From Ensifer adhaerens (lineage in GTDB: Bacteria > Pseudomonadota > Alphaproteobacteria > Rhizobiales > Rhizobiaceae): a DNA stretch of 64,000 nucleotides. Below, one piece after another: positions 44,321 to 53,339 of this stretch. Below the pieces are notes generated by a model that saw nothing but the letters and a program-made list of their open reading frames with translations, was not told where the DNA came from and did no database searches. The DNA is taken from NCBI GenBank assembly GCA_900215285.1, contig OCMG01000004.1, forward strand, positions 2,278,001 through 2,342,000, read 5' to 3'. The position numbers were made by a program, and so were the translations under genes. The number at the start of each line of letters is the position of its first letter. The first letter of the stretch is position 1.

Positions 44321-45796
44321 TCAAATCCCCCCCATGCACAAATATTTCATCTCCAGATAGTCCTCCAGCCCATGCCGTGAGCCTTCTCTTCCGATGCCGG
44401 ATTGTTTCATGCCGCCGAAGGGGGCGGCTTCGGAGGACATGCGGCCGGTGTTGATGCCGACCATGCCGTATTCCAGCGCTTCGGCGACGCGCCAGACGCG
44501 CTTGAGGTTGGAGGCGTAGAAATAGGCGGCGAGGCCGTAGATCGTGTCGTTGGCTTCGCGGACGACCTGATCGGCGTCCTCGAAGCGGATGATGGGGGCA
44601 AGCGGCCCGAAGGTTTCTTCCTGGGCGACGCGCATGGAGGACGCGATGTCGGTGAGAACGGTCGGCTGGAAGAAGGTGCCGTCGCGGTCGATGCGCGCGC
44701 CGCCGCAGCGGATCGTGCCACCCTTTTCGAGTGCGTCGGCGATGTGTGCCTCGATCTTGGCGCGGGCGCGGGTGTCGATCAGCGGGCCAATCGCGACATC
44801 CGGGGCGAAGCCGTCGCCGACGGTGAGCGTGGCGACGCGGGCAGCGAATTTCTCGGCGAATTCGTCATGGACCCCCGCCTGCACATAGAGCCGGTTGGCC
44901 GAGACACAGGTCTGGCCGCCATTGCGGAACTTCGCCTGGATCGCGCCATCGACGGCGGCGTCGATATCGGCGTCGTCGAAGACGATGAAGGGGGCGTTGC
45001 CGCCGAGTTCGAGGCTCACCTTCTTGATCTGGTCGGCGCATTGGCGCATCAGCAGGCGGCCGACTTCGGTCGAGCCGGTGAAGCTGATCTTGCGCACCTT
45101 GGCATTGGTGCAAAGCTCGTGGCCGACCGCGTCGCCTTCCGCCGCATAGACGAGGTTCAGCACGCCGTCCGGGAAGCCCGCCTTTTCGGCGAGCGCGAAC
45201 ATGGCGCCGGCAACCAGCGGGGTCTGTTCGGCGGGTTTCAGCACGATGGCGCAGCCGGCGGCGAGTGCGGGCGAGATCTTGCGGGCCACCATCGAGGCCG
45301 GGAAGTTCCACGGCGTGATCGTGCCGACGACGCCGATCGGCTGCTTGATCACCAGCATGCGGCGGTCGGTCGAGGGCGCGGAAATCGTCTCGCCATAGAT
45401 GCGGTTCGCCTCTTCGGCATACCATTGCAGATAGGCGGCGGCGTGGCTGACCTCCGATTTCGCCTCGGCCAGCGGCTTGCCCATTTCGGCGGTGAGGATC
45501 GCGGCGAGATCGTCGGTGTGGTCGACGATCAGCTGGTGCCAGCGCCAGAGAACGTCGCTGCGGGCGCGTGCGGTCATGGCGGCCCACTCGGCTTGGGCAA
45601 TGTAAGCCTTGTCGATGGATTCCTTCGTTTCCGCCACGCCCATGTCGGGCAGTTCGGCCAGCAGTTCGCCGGTCGAGGGGTTGAAGACCTGGAAGGTCTC
45701 CTTGCCCAGCGGCTTTGCCAGCGAGCGCATGGAGGTGAGGTCGCCGAAAAGGTCAGGGTTGCTCAAGTGACGGGTGAGGGCGGGGGTGAGGGTCAT
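44321..45796 (-). CDS. gabD: Succinate-semialdehyde dehydrogenase (aldehyde dehydrogenase family)
   Basis: This 491-residue NAD(P)-dependent enzyme has ALDH landmarks: TPWNFPASMVARKISPALAAGC, FTGSTEVGRLL, the catalytic Glu in LELGGNAPF, and the catalytic Cys in NGGQTCVSANR. The GabD-type C-terminus GINTGRMSSEAAPFGGMKQSGIGREG is present. It oxidises succinate semialdehyde in 4-aminobutyrate breakdown. A longer frame starts at 45877, with the ATG at 45796 preferred. No gabT is beside it. Confidence 0.93.
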   Translation of the reverse strand: MTLTPALTRHLSNPDLFGDLTSMRSLAKPLGKETFQVFNPSTGELLAELPDMGVAETKESIDKAYIAQAEWAAMTARARSDVLWRWHQLIVDHTDDLAAILTAEMGKPLAEAKSEVSHAAAYLQWYAEEANRIYGETISAPSTDRRMLVIKQPIGVVGTITPWNFPASMVARKISPALAAGCAIVLKPAEQTPLVAGAMFALAEKAGFPDGVLNLVYAAEGDAVGHELCTNAKVRKISFTGSTEVGRLLMRQCADQIKKVSLELGGNAPFIVFDDADIDAAVDGAIQAKFRNGGQTCVSANRLYVQAGVHDEFAEKFAARVATLTVGDGFAPDVAIGPLIDTRARAKIEAHIADALEKGGTIRCGGARIDRDGTFFQPTVLTDIASSMRVAQEETFGPLAPIIRFEDADQVVREANDTIYGLAAYFYASNLKRVWRVAEALEYGMVGINTGRMSSEAAPFGGMKQSGIGREGSRHGLEDYLEMKYLCMGGI

Positions 45797-45953
45797 GCGT
45801 ATGCTCTGTCTTCTGCGGTCCGGCTTGGCGGTTTTGGCTCGTGTTGTAGGCCTTGCATGAAATGGGTTTTGCGACAACTGCTCTCTTGTCGCGGAGACAA
45901 TTGGAGCGGTTGGGTTGCCTTGGCCTCTTCGGACCTTGGGGCGCTACCTCTCT

Positions 45954-46100
45954 TCCGTCATCCCGGACTTGATCCGGGATCCAGTGCGCGATGTCCATCG
46001 CGCGAAAGACTCCTTTCTCGTGGACGGCTCCTTTTTGAAGAGTCCTCTCAGCGCGCAGACGCGCGCTGGCTGGATGCCGGATCAAGTCCGGCATGACGGA
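45954..46100. repeat. RIME-like element with 31-bp terminal inverted repeats
   Basis: 147 bases with ends 45954-45984 and 46070-46100 that match as inverted repeats at 29 of 31 positions. Each end holds an inner stem (ATCCCGGA/TCCGGGAT left, ATGCCGGA/TCCGGCAT right); the two end-to-end differences are compensatory within that stem. It shares architecture with 4155-4264. It lies between the divergent-looking ends of gabD (minus, start) and the demethylase gene (minus, end). Confidence 0.75.
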
Positions 46101-46148
46101 GTGTGTCGGGGGCGCGCGGTGCCCAAAGTGAGCGCTGGGAAAACAAAA

Positions 46149-46174
46149 GGCCCGCGCATCGCTGCGCAGGCCTC
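46149..46174 (-). terminator. Intrinsic terminator of the FAD/GcvT gene
   Basis: AGGCC-c-GCGCA (46149-46159) pairs with TGCGC-a-GGCCT (46164-46174). On the minus strand TTTTGTTTT follows. It begins 27 bases after the stop codon of the gene ending at 46201. Confidence 0.85.
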
Positions 46175-46200
46175 TCGTCATAAGTCAGCGTCACAGCCAA

Positions 46201-48762
46201 TCAGCTGCGCGGCTTCAGGTTTTCCGGGTCGTAGATCGGCTTGTAGCCGACGCCGAAGACTTCGACCGGGTAGGTCTCGTTGAAGTATTCGACGTTGAGC
46301 TTGCGGCCGACTTCGCAATATTCGGCCGGCAGATAGGCCAGCGCTATGTTCTTGCCGACCGTCGGGCCGTAGGCGATGGAGGTCGTGTAGGAGCGGCGGC
46401 CGAGGCTGTCGACGAGGACTTCGCCGGTGGCCGGATCGACGACCGGGAGCTGACCGACGGGGTAGCGCTTGACGCCGTTCGCATCAGTGTTCTCCGTCAT
46501 GATCAGCGTGCAGAGCATGGCCGGCTGCTTCTCACGAGCCTTGTACTCCAGATGCTTTGCCTTGCCGCGGAAGTCGGCTTCCTTGACCTTGGGACGGGCG
46601 AGGTCGGCTTCGATCAGGTTATACTGCGTGAGCAGGTCTGCGTTCTGCAGGCGCAGGCTTTTTTCCATGCGGCGGGAGTTCGCATAGGTCTCGACGCCGA
46701 AGGCCATGACGCCGGTGGAGCGCAGGGCATCCCAGACGGCCAAGCCGTCTTCGTATTTCATGTGCAGTTCCCAGCCCTGTTCGCCGACATAGGAAATGCG
46801 GAAGGCGGTGACGGTCTTGCCGGCAATCTCGATCGGCTTGATCGCTGCGAAACCGAAGTTTTCCGGATCGAGAGCTACCGGATCGGCAACGACCTTCTTC
46901 AGCGTGTCGCGGGCATTCGGACCCCAGATGCCGATGGTGACGAACTTCTCCGAGACGTCGGTGACGGTGACGTTGAAGCCCTTGTCTTCGGCGACGCGCT
47001 TCACATAGTGGAAGTCGCGGGGACCTGCGTCCGCGCCGTCAATGACACGGCAGCGGTCGGCCATGCGGATGACGGTCAGGTCGGCGCGCACCATGCCCTC
47101 GTCATCGAGGAAGTGGGTGTAGATGCCCTTGCCGATATTGGCGTCGCCACCGATCTTGGCGGCGCAGAGCCATTCCATCAGCTCGACATGGTCCGGACCT
47201 TCGACGTCGAACATGTAAAAGTGGCTGAGATTGACGATGCCGCAATCTTCGCTCATCGCCAGATGTTCGGCGTTGGAAACGCGCCAGAAGTGGCGGCTGT
47301 CCCATTCGTTTTCGCGAACCGGAACCTTGTCGCCATATTTTTCGAGAAGATGCTCGTTGGCCTTGTAGCCATGTGCGCGTTCCCAGCCGCCGAGTTCCAT
47401 GAAGTAGCCGCCGAGTTCGACTTCGCGCTCGTAGAAGGGCGAGCGCTTGACATTGCGGCCCGTGGCATAGGGCTCGCGCGGGTGGACAGCGGGGAAGTAG
47501 ATCTTCTGGGCGGCTTCATAGCAGCGGCCCTCGATGAATTTCTCTTCCGTCTGGTGCTTGTAGAAGCGGGAATAGTCGATCGAAGCGTGGTCGATCTCGG
47601 TGCGGCCGTCCGTCATCCAGTCGGCGATCAGCTTGCCGTAGCCGGGGCCGTCCTTGACCCAGATGGCGACGCAATACCACAGGCCGCGCACCTTCTGGCT
47701 CTCACCGCAGGACGCGCCGCCGGCGGCGGAGACCTGCAGCAGGCCGTTGAAGGAGTGGCTTTCATTGTAGCCCAGTTCGCCGAGGATCGGCGTCAGTTCG
47801 ATCGCCTTTTCGAGCGGCTCTAGGATCTGTTCCATGTCGAGGTCGCGCTGCGAGGGGGAGAGGCGGGCCTCATGCTTTTCCAAGAGGTCGCGCGGATGGC
47901 ACATGCGCGGTTCCTTGGTCTCGTAATAACCCCACTCGATCTGACCACCTTCGGTCGTCTTCGGGTCGCCAGTGTCGCGCATATAGGCGGAGTTGCCCTG
48001 GTCGCGCAGCAGCGGGAAGCCGATTTCCTTGCCCGTGCCTTCGAATTCGTTATAGGGACCGAAGAAGGTCAGCGGGTGATCGACCGGCATGACGGGCAGG
48101 TCTTCGCCGACCATTTCGGCAATCAGGCGGCCCCAGAGGCCGGCGCAGACGATGACGTGATCGGCCATGATCGTGCCGCGATGGGTGACAACGCCCTTGA
48201 TGCGACCGTTCTCGACGATCAGCGACTTGGCCGGCGTGTTGCCGAACATCTGAAGCTTGCCGGACTTTTCAGCGGCATCGACCAGCTTGCCGGCGACCGT
48301 CTGCGAGCGCGGGATGACGAGGCCGGCATCCGGATCGAAGAGGCCGCCCATGACCTGATCTTCCTCGATCAGCGGGAACTTCTCCTTGATCTCGGCCGGC
48401 GAAACATAATGGGCGCGGGTGCCGAAGGCGCGGGCGGAGGAAAGCTTGCGCTTGATCTCTTCCATCCATGCGTCGTCGCCGGCGCGGGCGACTTCGAGGC
48501 CACCGATGCGGGCGTAGTGGCCCATCTTCTCGTAGAAATCGATCGAGTACTGCGTTGTCCAGACCGAGAGATAGTCGTGGCTGGTCGTGTAGCAGAAGTC
48601 GGAGGCATGTGCGGTCGAACCGATATCTGTCGGGATGCCCGACTTGTCGATGCCGACGATGTCGTCCCACCCACGTTCAATCAGGTGATGGGCGATGGAG
48701 GCGCCGACAATGCCGCCCAGCCCGATGATAACCACTTTTGCCTTGGTCGGAAACTCTGCCAT
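46201..48762 (-). CDS. FAD-dependent demethylating dehydrogenase with GcvT-like domain
   Basis: This 853-residue protein pairs an N-terminal FAD-dependent amine oxidase (VVIIGLGGIVGASIAHHLIERG; GSTAHASDF with the His that carries covalent FAD in relatives; residues ~1-400) with C-terminal GcvT-like folate-binding domains (~430-850). This is the layout of dimethylglycine and sarcosine dehydrogenases, which oxidise N-methyl groups and pass formaldehyde to tetrahydrofolate. The exact substrate is not readable. A GlxA-type regulator lies 3 kb away, which is suggestive of methylamine or betaine use. Confidence 0.88.
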   Translation of the reverse strand: MAEFPTKAKVVIIGLGGIVGASIAHHLIERGWDDIVGIDKSGIPTDIGSTAHASDFCYTTSHDYLSVWTTQYSIDFYEKMGHYARIGGLEVARAGDDAWMEEIKRKLSSARAFGTRAHYVSPAEIKEKFPLIEEDQVMGGLFDPDAGLVIPRSQTVAGKLVDAAEKSGKLQMFGNTPAKSLIVENGRIKGVVTHRGTIMADHVIVCAGLWGRLIAEMVGEDLPVMPVDHPLTFFGPYNEFEGTGKEIGFPLLRDQGNSAYMRDTGDPKTTEGGQIEWGYYETKEPRMCHPRDLLEKHEARLSPSQRDLDMEQILEPLEKAIELTPILGELGYNESHSFNGLLQVSAAGGASCGESQKVRGLWYCVAIWVKDGPGYGKLIADWMTDGRTEIDHASIDYSRFYKHQTEEKFIEGRCYEAAQKIYFPAVHPREPYATGRNVKRSPFYEREVELGGYFMELGGWERAHGYKANEHLLEKYGDKVPVRENEWDSRHFWRVSNAEHLAMSEDCGIVNLSHFYMFDVEGPDHVELMEWLCAAKIGGDANIGKGIYTHFLDDEGMVRADLTVIRMADRCRVIDGADAGPRDFHYVKRVAEDKGFNVTVTDVSEKFVTIGIWGPNARDTLKKVVADPVALDPENFGFAAIKPIEIAGKTVTAFRISYVGEQGWELHMKYEDGLAVWDALRSTGVMAFGVETYANSRRMEKSLRLQNADLLTQYNLIEADLARPKVKEADFRGKAKHLEYKAREKQPAMLCTLIMTENTDANGVKRYPVGQLPVVDPATGEVLVDSLGRRSYTTSIAYGPTVGKNIALAYLPAEYCEVGRKLNVEYFNETYPVEVFGVGYKPIYDPENLKPRS

Positions 48763-48991
48763 GGAAATTGCCCCGGTTGGTATTTTGGGGTCATCCTAGA
48801 ACGCAAAATGACGCAACCAAATCCTGTCTACGACATAATCATTGAGCAGCGCGACGAGGATGCGACAGATGCCGGCCACGGCGCTATCGGGCTGCCGTTT
48901 TCACCGCTATTCTTCAGGAATTGCGCTTAACGAAAATTCAACAACGCCTGCGTAAGACTTCAGTAAATTCGGTTGTAAAAGTGGGCGGGAC

Positions 48992-49825
48992 ATGAACTTT
49001 CTGGGCATTTCGGGCATGCAATATTCCGGCGAGTCGCTGGAAAAATACAGAATCATTGTCGGTGAGGACTCAAATGTCTTCACGTCCATGATCCGGCAGA
49101 AGCTGAAAGAACTTTTCAACATCGATGTCGAGATCTGCCGTACGTTCGAAGACCTTCAGCAGGCCTACGAACTCAACCCCGACCCGATCACGCTTGCGAT
49201 TTCGAACATCAACCTTCCGGGTGCGGAAAGCGGCGAAGCGCTGAACTATCTTGTCGATCTCAGCGTCCCGACCATCGTTTTCACGGCGACGTTCCAGGAC
49301 AGCATCCGCGAGGGCCTGCTGGCCAAGGAAGTGGTCGACTACATCATCAAGGACAGCGTCTTTGCCATCGATATGCTGGCGGAATCGGTGTGCCGGTTTC
49401 TCACCAATCAGCGCCACCATGTGCTGATCGTGGACGACAGCGCCACAGCTCGCGCGCTGCTGACGAGCCGCCTGAAACGCTATAATTTCCGGGTCAGTTC
49501 AGCTGAAAGCGGTGCGGCCGCCATCGAAACGCTGAAGAAAAATCCGGATATCAGCCTGGTCATCACCGACTATAACATGCCGGATATCGACGGTTTCGAG
49601 TTGACGCGGCGCATTCGCCATGTGCGCGGATCGCATCAGTTGCGCGTTATTGGCGTTTCGTCCTCGAACGACCGGCTCCTGTCTGCCCGCTTCCTCAAGG
49701 CCGGCGGCAATGACTTCATGATGCGGCCCTTCATCGACGAGGAATTCTATTGCCGCGTCAACCAGAACCTCGATACGCTGGTGCAGATCAAGTCCGCGCA
49801 GGAGCGGATGAAGGCGCGCGTCTGA
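48992..49825 (+). CDS. Double-receiver response regulator (first receiver without phosphoacceptor)
   Basis: This 277-residue protein has two receiver domains and no output domain. The first (~residues 15-135, RIIVGEDSNVF) has AISNINLPG where the phosphoacceptor Asp should be, so Asp is Asn. The second (~140-265, VLIVDDSATARALL) has an intact Asp (LVITDYNMPD) and Lys. Its receiver pair is clearly paralogous to the REC-REC part of the cyclase at 50183, both sharing TIVFTxTF and VDYxIKD-type sequence. Likely in one pathway with it. Confidence 0.9.
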   Translation: MNFLGISGMQYSGESLEKYRIIVGEDSNVFTSMIRQKLKELFNIDVEICRTFEDLQQAYELNPDPITLAISNINLPGAESGEALNYLVDLSVPTIVFTATFQDSIREGLLAKEVVDYIIKDSVFAIDMLAESVCRFLTNQRHHVLIVDDSATARALLTSRLKRYNFRVSSAESGAAAIETLKKNPDISLVITDYNMPDIDGFELTRRIRHVRGSHQLRVIGVSSSNDRLLSARFLKAGGNDFMMRPFIDEEFYCRVNQNLDTLVQIKSAQERMKARV

Positions 49826-50182
49826 CCGGCGCAGGGCCTGACATGCCGCGGTTCCTGCCGCGCGCTGGCACAATATACTGCGGCGTTGCCAACAATCGCC
49901 GCGATACATTAACAATTACTCAATCAACTGCACGTTAGATATTTCATCCATATCGGTCACAGGTTTCACAGAGGGGAGCCGGAGGTGGGCGGTTGGTTCT
50001 GTCGCGCACGGGGCGGATGCATGCGCTGAACCGATGGGACGTCATCCGTCAAAGACTTTGTCGCTGGCCGGGCGTCAGGCTTGTCTCGAACCGAGACAGA
50101 CGTGAGCCCTTGTCGACATTCCGGCCTGCTTCAGGCGCGCCGGAGGGGTTGTGCCAAGCGCAAGGGACCTGAGAGAGGACGC
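49826..50182. other. 357-base intergenic region before the cyclase gene
   Basis: Lies between the double-receiver gene and the REC-REC-GGDEF gene. It holds a 7-bp hairpin (TGTCTCG at 50082-50088 with CGAGACA at 50092-50098). An open frame runs upstream from a TTG at 50081 into the cyclase, but the GTG at 50183 has a far better ribosome site. No separate gene is seen. Confidence 0.6.
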
Positions 50183-51541
50183 GTGTTGCACGGCAATCTG
50201 AGGACTGCGCAGATCCGGTCTCGTGGCGGAACCCTATCCGGAGGGCGGCCCTGCGTGCTCGTTGTCGAGGACACGCGGACATTCACGACTGTGCTGGCCC
50301 ACCGCTTCGAGACCGAACTCGGCGTTGATGTCGTGACCTGTCACACGCTCAAGGACATGCAATGCGCTCTTGCAGCAGGTCGGGGGCGGTTCATGCTGGG
50401 TGTGGTCGATCTCAACCTTGCCGACTCGCCGAAAGGAGAGGTTCTCGACTATTCTCTGGCGGCCGATCTGCCTACCATTGTCTTCACCGGCACATTCGAT
50501 TTCAACATGCGTGAGAGCATTCTCAAGAAGAACGTGCTCGACTACGTGATCAAGGACAACGACCGCGCAATCGATTCCATCGTGAATGCCGTACGGCGTG
50601 TGCTGCAGAACCGCAATATTCGGGTTCTTGTGGCCGACGGCCTCGATCCGGCCTATAGCGAGGCTGTGCAGATGCTGCAGGCGCAGCAATTTCTTGTAGT
50701 GCATGCCAATGGCGTTCAGGACGCGATGGACAAGCTTGCGCGCTACAGGGACATTGAACTGGTCATGATCGACCATGCCTTGCCCGACGCCAACGGCCTC
50801 GAGCTGACGAAGCAGATCCGGCGGAAGTTTTCCGCCGAGGACATGCGTATCATCGGCTACTCCACACGCGACAATCCCCTGATCTGTGCGGCTTTCCTCA
50901 AGGCCGGAGCCAGCGATTTCCTGTACCGTCCCTTCATCCAGGAGGAATTCCAGTGCCGTGTCGCCCAGAGCGTCGATACGCGGGCTCAGATCAAGAAGCT
51001 CCAGGCGATCGCCTCGCGGGATTTTCTGACCGACACCTATAACCGGCGCTTCTTTTTCGAGCGCGGACCTGTGCTGGTCCAGCATTGCTTGGCGCGCCAC
51101 GAGCCCTGCTGCGCCGTTGTGCTGGATATCGACCACTTCAAGAAATTCAACGACACCTATGGCCATGAGACCGGCGATACGGTTCTGAAGGCGGTTGCCC
51201 GCAAACTACGGCAGATGATCGATGGCGAGATGCACCTGATCGCGCGGCTGGGCGGGGAGGAATTTGCCATCCTGCTCAGGAACATGGATGTTCGCGAAGC
51301 GACGGAATATTGCGATCTTCTGCGAGAGGAGATCGCGCGGACGAATATTCTCTTCGAGGATGAGGAGCTTTCGGTCCGCGTTTCGATCGGAGTTGCGCTC
51401 ATCTCCGACGAAGAGACGTTCGACAACTACCTTCATGCCGCTGACCAGTATCTCTACATGGCGAAGAATTCGGGACGCAACCGCGTCTTTTCCGACTATT
51501 CGATCACGCAGCTTTTCGCCGAGCGGCAGAAGGCCAGCTAG
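50183..51541 (+). CDS. PleD-like diguanylate cyclase (REC-REC-GGDEF)
   Basis: This 452-residue protein has two receiver domains (first VLVVEDTRTF with VVDLNLAD; second VLVADG with MIDHALPD) and a C-terminal GGDEF domain (LGGEEFAILL). Both phosphoacceptor Asps are present; the acidic pocket of the second is degenerate. The order is that of Caulobacter PleD. No RxxD inhibition site is seen five residues before GGEEF. The GTG at 50183 follows GAGAGAGGAC. It likely makes cyclic-di-GMP in the same pathway as the upstream double-receiver protein. Confidence 0.92.
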   Translation: MLHGNLRTAQIRSRGGTLSGGRPCVLVVEDTRTFTTVLAHRFETELGVDVVTCHTLKDMQCALAAGRGRFMLGVVDLNLADSPKGEVLDYSLAADLPTIVFTGTFDFNMRESILKKNVLDYVIKDNDRAIDSIVNAVRRVLQNRNIRVLVADGLDPAYSEAVQMLQAQQFLVVHANGVQDAMDKLARYRDIELVMIDHALPDANGLELTKQIRRKFSAEDMRIIGYSTRDNPLICAAFLKAGASDFLYRPFIQEEFQCRVAQSVDTRAQIKKLQAIASRDFLTDTYNRRFFFERGPVLVQHCLARHEPCCAVVLDIDHFKKFNDTYGHETGDTVLKAVARKLRQMIDGEMHLIARLGGEEFAILLRNMDVREATEYCDLLREEIARTNILFEDEELSVRVSIGVALISDEETFDNYLHAADQYLYMAKNSGRNRVFSDYSITQLFAERQKAS

Positions 51542-51549
51542 ATCAACTC

Positions 51550-51640
51550 CATGTCTCATGGAGACACTGGAACGCTCGATCGTTTCGCTTCTATGCAATT
51601 CCCTGCTTGAAACGGGCTTCCCTTCTCTCTGGAATAGTTC
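51550..51640 (+). repeat. Interspersed repeat, copy B (diverged)
   Basis: GTCTC-atg-GAGAC hairpin, then GGAACGCTCGATCG, TATGCAATTCCCTG, CTTGAAACGGGCTTCCC and CTGGAATAG follow the order of copy A (8862-8962) with many changes. It lies between the cyclase and the GlxA-type gene. Confidence 0.45.
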
Positions 51641-51649
51641 CGGGCTCGA

Positions 51650-52648
51650 TCACGCCGCCTGACGCATCCTGCGTTCCGCGCGCTCCTGCTGCGGCGAGCG
51701 GTTGTAGATTTCGCGATAGCACTTGGAAAAATGCGATGCCGAGACGAAGCCGCAGGCCACCGCCACTTCCACGACGGGCAGAGTAGACTGTACGAGCAGA
51801 TGACGGGCCCGCTCCAGCCGGATCTCCAAGTAGTATCGGGCTGGCGAGCGGCCCATTTCCTGCCGGAACAGGCGCTCGATCTGTCTGCGCGACAGGCCGG
51901 CATCGTCGGCGATTTCGAGAAGCGACAGTGGCTCGGCGAGGTTCTTCTCCATCACTTCTATGATGGAAAGAACCTTCGCGTTCTGCACGCCAAGACGCGC
52001 GCGCAGGGGAAGGCGCTGGCGGTCTGACTGCTCACGCACCCGGTCGGTAAGAGCCTGTTCGCAAATGCGATTGACGAGATTGTCGTCGAAATCCTGGCCG
52101 ATCAGGTTCAGCATCATATCGAGAGACGCGGTTCCGCCGGCGCAGGTATGGATATTGCCGTCAACTTCATAAAGGTCGGCATAAACCTCGACTTCGGGGA
52201 AGGCTTCCGAAAAGCCGGGCAGATTTTCCCAGTGAATGGCGCAGCGCTTGCCATTCAGAAGTCCGGCCTGCGCCAGGATATGGGCGCCGGTACAGAGGCT
52301 GCCGATCTGGACGTTGCGGTTATAGGCTTCGCGCAGCCAGGCATGCACCGCCTTGTTATTGAAGGTTTCGACGTCGATGCCGGAACAGATGATCGCCATC
52401 GAAGGGCGATCCGCCCCGGACAGCATCCGGCGCTCCTGGGCGAGCGATGTCTGGACGGCGATTTCGATGCCGCTGGAGGAGGAGACCTTCTCCCCGTCGG
52501 CAGAGGCGAGCCGCCATTTGTAGGCCTGGTATCCCAGCATCCGGTTGGCGATGCGCAAGGCTTCGATGGCCGCGGTAAAGGGCAGGATGGTGAATTCGTT
52601 GACGAGGAAGAAGACCAGGCAGCGCTTGGTCATTTGTTGTGTGCTCAT
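51650..52648 (-). CDS. GlxA family regulator (DJ-1/PfpI domain plus AraC domain)
   Basis: This 332-residue protein has an N-terminal DJ-1/PfpI-like domain (~residues 1-190, CLVFFLVNEFTILPFTAAIEALR; CTGAHILAQAGLLNGKRCAIHW) and a C-terminal AraC helix-turn-helix pair (LSLLEIADDAGLSRRQIERLFRQEMGRSPARYY; VVEVAVACGFVSASHFSKCYRE). GbdR of Pseudomonas, which controls glycine betaine breakdown, is of this type. With the demethylase-type gene 3 kb away this suggests, but does not prove, a methylated-amine pathway. An ATG at 52648 is preferred over an upstream TTG. Confidence 0.9.
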   Translation of the reverse strand: MSTQQMTKRCLVFFLVNEFTILPFTAAIEALRIANRMLGYQAYKWRLASADGEKVSSSSGIEIAVQTSLAQERRMLSGADRPSMAIICSGIDVETFNNKAVHAWLREAYNRNVQIGSLCTGAHILAQAGLLNGKRCAIHWENLPGFSEAFPEVEVYADLYEVDGNIHTCAGGTASLDMMLNLIGQDFDDNLVNRICEQALTDRVREQSDRQRLPLRARLGVQNAKVLSIIEVMEKNLAEPLSLLEIADDAGLSRRQIERLFRQEMGRSPARYYLEIRLERARHLLVQSTLPVVEVAVACGFVSASHFSKCYREIYNRSPQQERAERRMRQAA

Positions 52649-52882
52649 TGCGACATGTCCCAAGCGTAAGATGATCCGCGACCATGGAATTGATGCTCGT
52701 CAACCTATCCGGGCCGGCGGCATCTGCTTTCCTGATTGCGACCTTCTCACGAAAGAGCGATGTCGTGAAGAGACTAGTCGTGCTCGCGACAACTTTTTCA
52801 GGCCGGGCGATGCCTGCAAGTCCACCGTCCGAGATGGCCGGGCGGCGGTGTCAGGCAGAAGCGCGAGTGGCCTGAAAGCCTT

Positions 52883-53107
52883 TTACGGTAGGCGCTTCGC
52901 GCCCAAGTCATCCGGAACGCGATAGCCGATATCCTTGCGGATATCCATCGGCAGCGCTTCGAGAAGACGCTCCGTGCGATAGCGCCGCCACGCGCGGTAA
53001 ATGCTCGCCGATGGTGAAATTGCGACACGGGCCAGAGCAGCCATGGCGGCGGCGGTCTTCCTCCGACGAGGGGCTGCGAGAGGAACTTCCCAGAAATACG
53101 ATGTCAT
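52883..53107 (-). CDS. DUF1127 small protein
   Basis: This 74-residue basic protein ends in the DUF1127 motif (RAWRRYRTERLLEALPMDIRKDIGY). In rhizobia such small proteins influence stress and nutrient responses, and the domain binds RNA in some relatives. The longer frame from 53248 has no good start; the ATG at 53107 follows AAGGAGAG. It is divergent from the LysR gene. Confidence 0.85.
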   Translation of the reverse strand: MTSYFWEVPLAAPRRRKTAAAMAALARVAISPSASIYRAWRRYRTERLLEALPMDIRKDIGYRVPDDLGAKRLP

Positions 53108-53339
53108 GACTGCTCTCCTTTCCCGATCGCATTTGCGACCTGATTTGCAGTGGATGATATGTCGGCACAATCCATTAATCCAACGAATTGATTGAATTTC
53201 TGACATTCGAATTCGTGATGCGTTTTGATGCTTGTTCTGCTCGACCAAGCTTGCATCTTGACTATCTCACCATATCGAAGTTCAATGAAACGAATTGCAG
53301 TTGCCTTAAGGTTCAGAAAAATTGAAAGAGGGTTTCGCC

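Noticed and set aside
44402..46096. Open frame on the plus strand, 564 codons, opposite gabD and running into the repeat
   Set aside because: It is antisense to an intact aldehyde dehydrogenase gene and ends in a repeat element.
46552..47823. Open frame on the plus strand, 423 codons, opposite the FAD/GcvT gene
   Set aside because: Shadow of a well-supported gene on the other strand.
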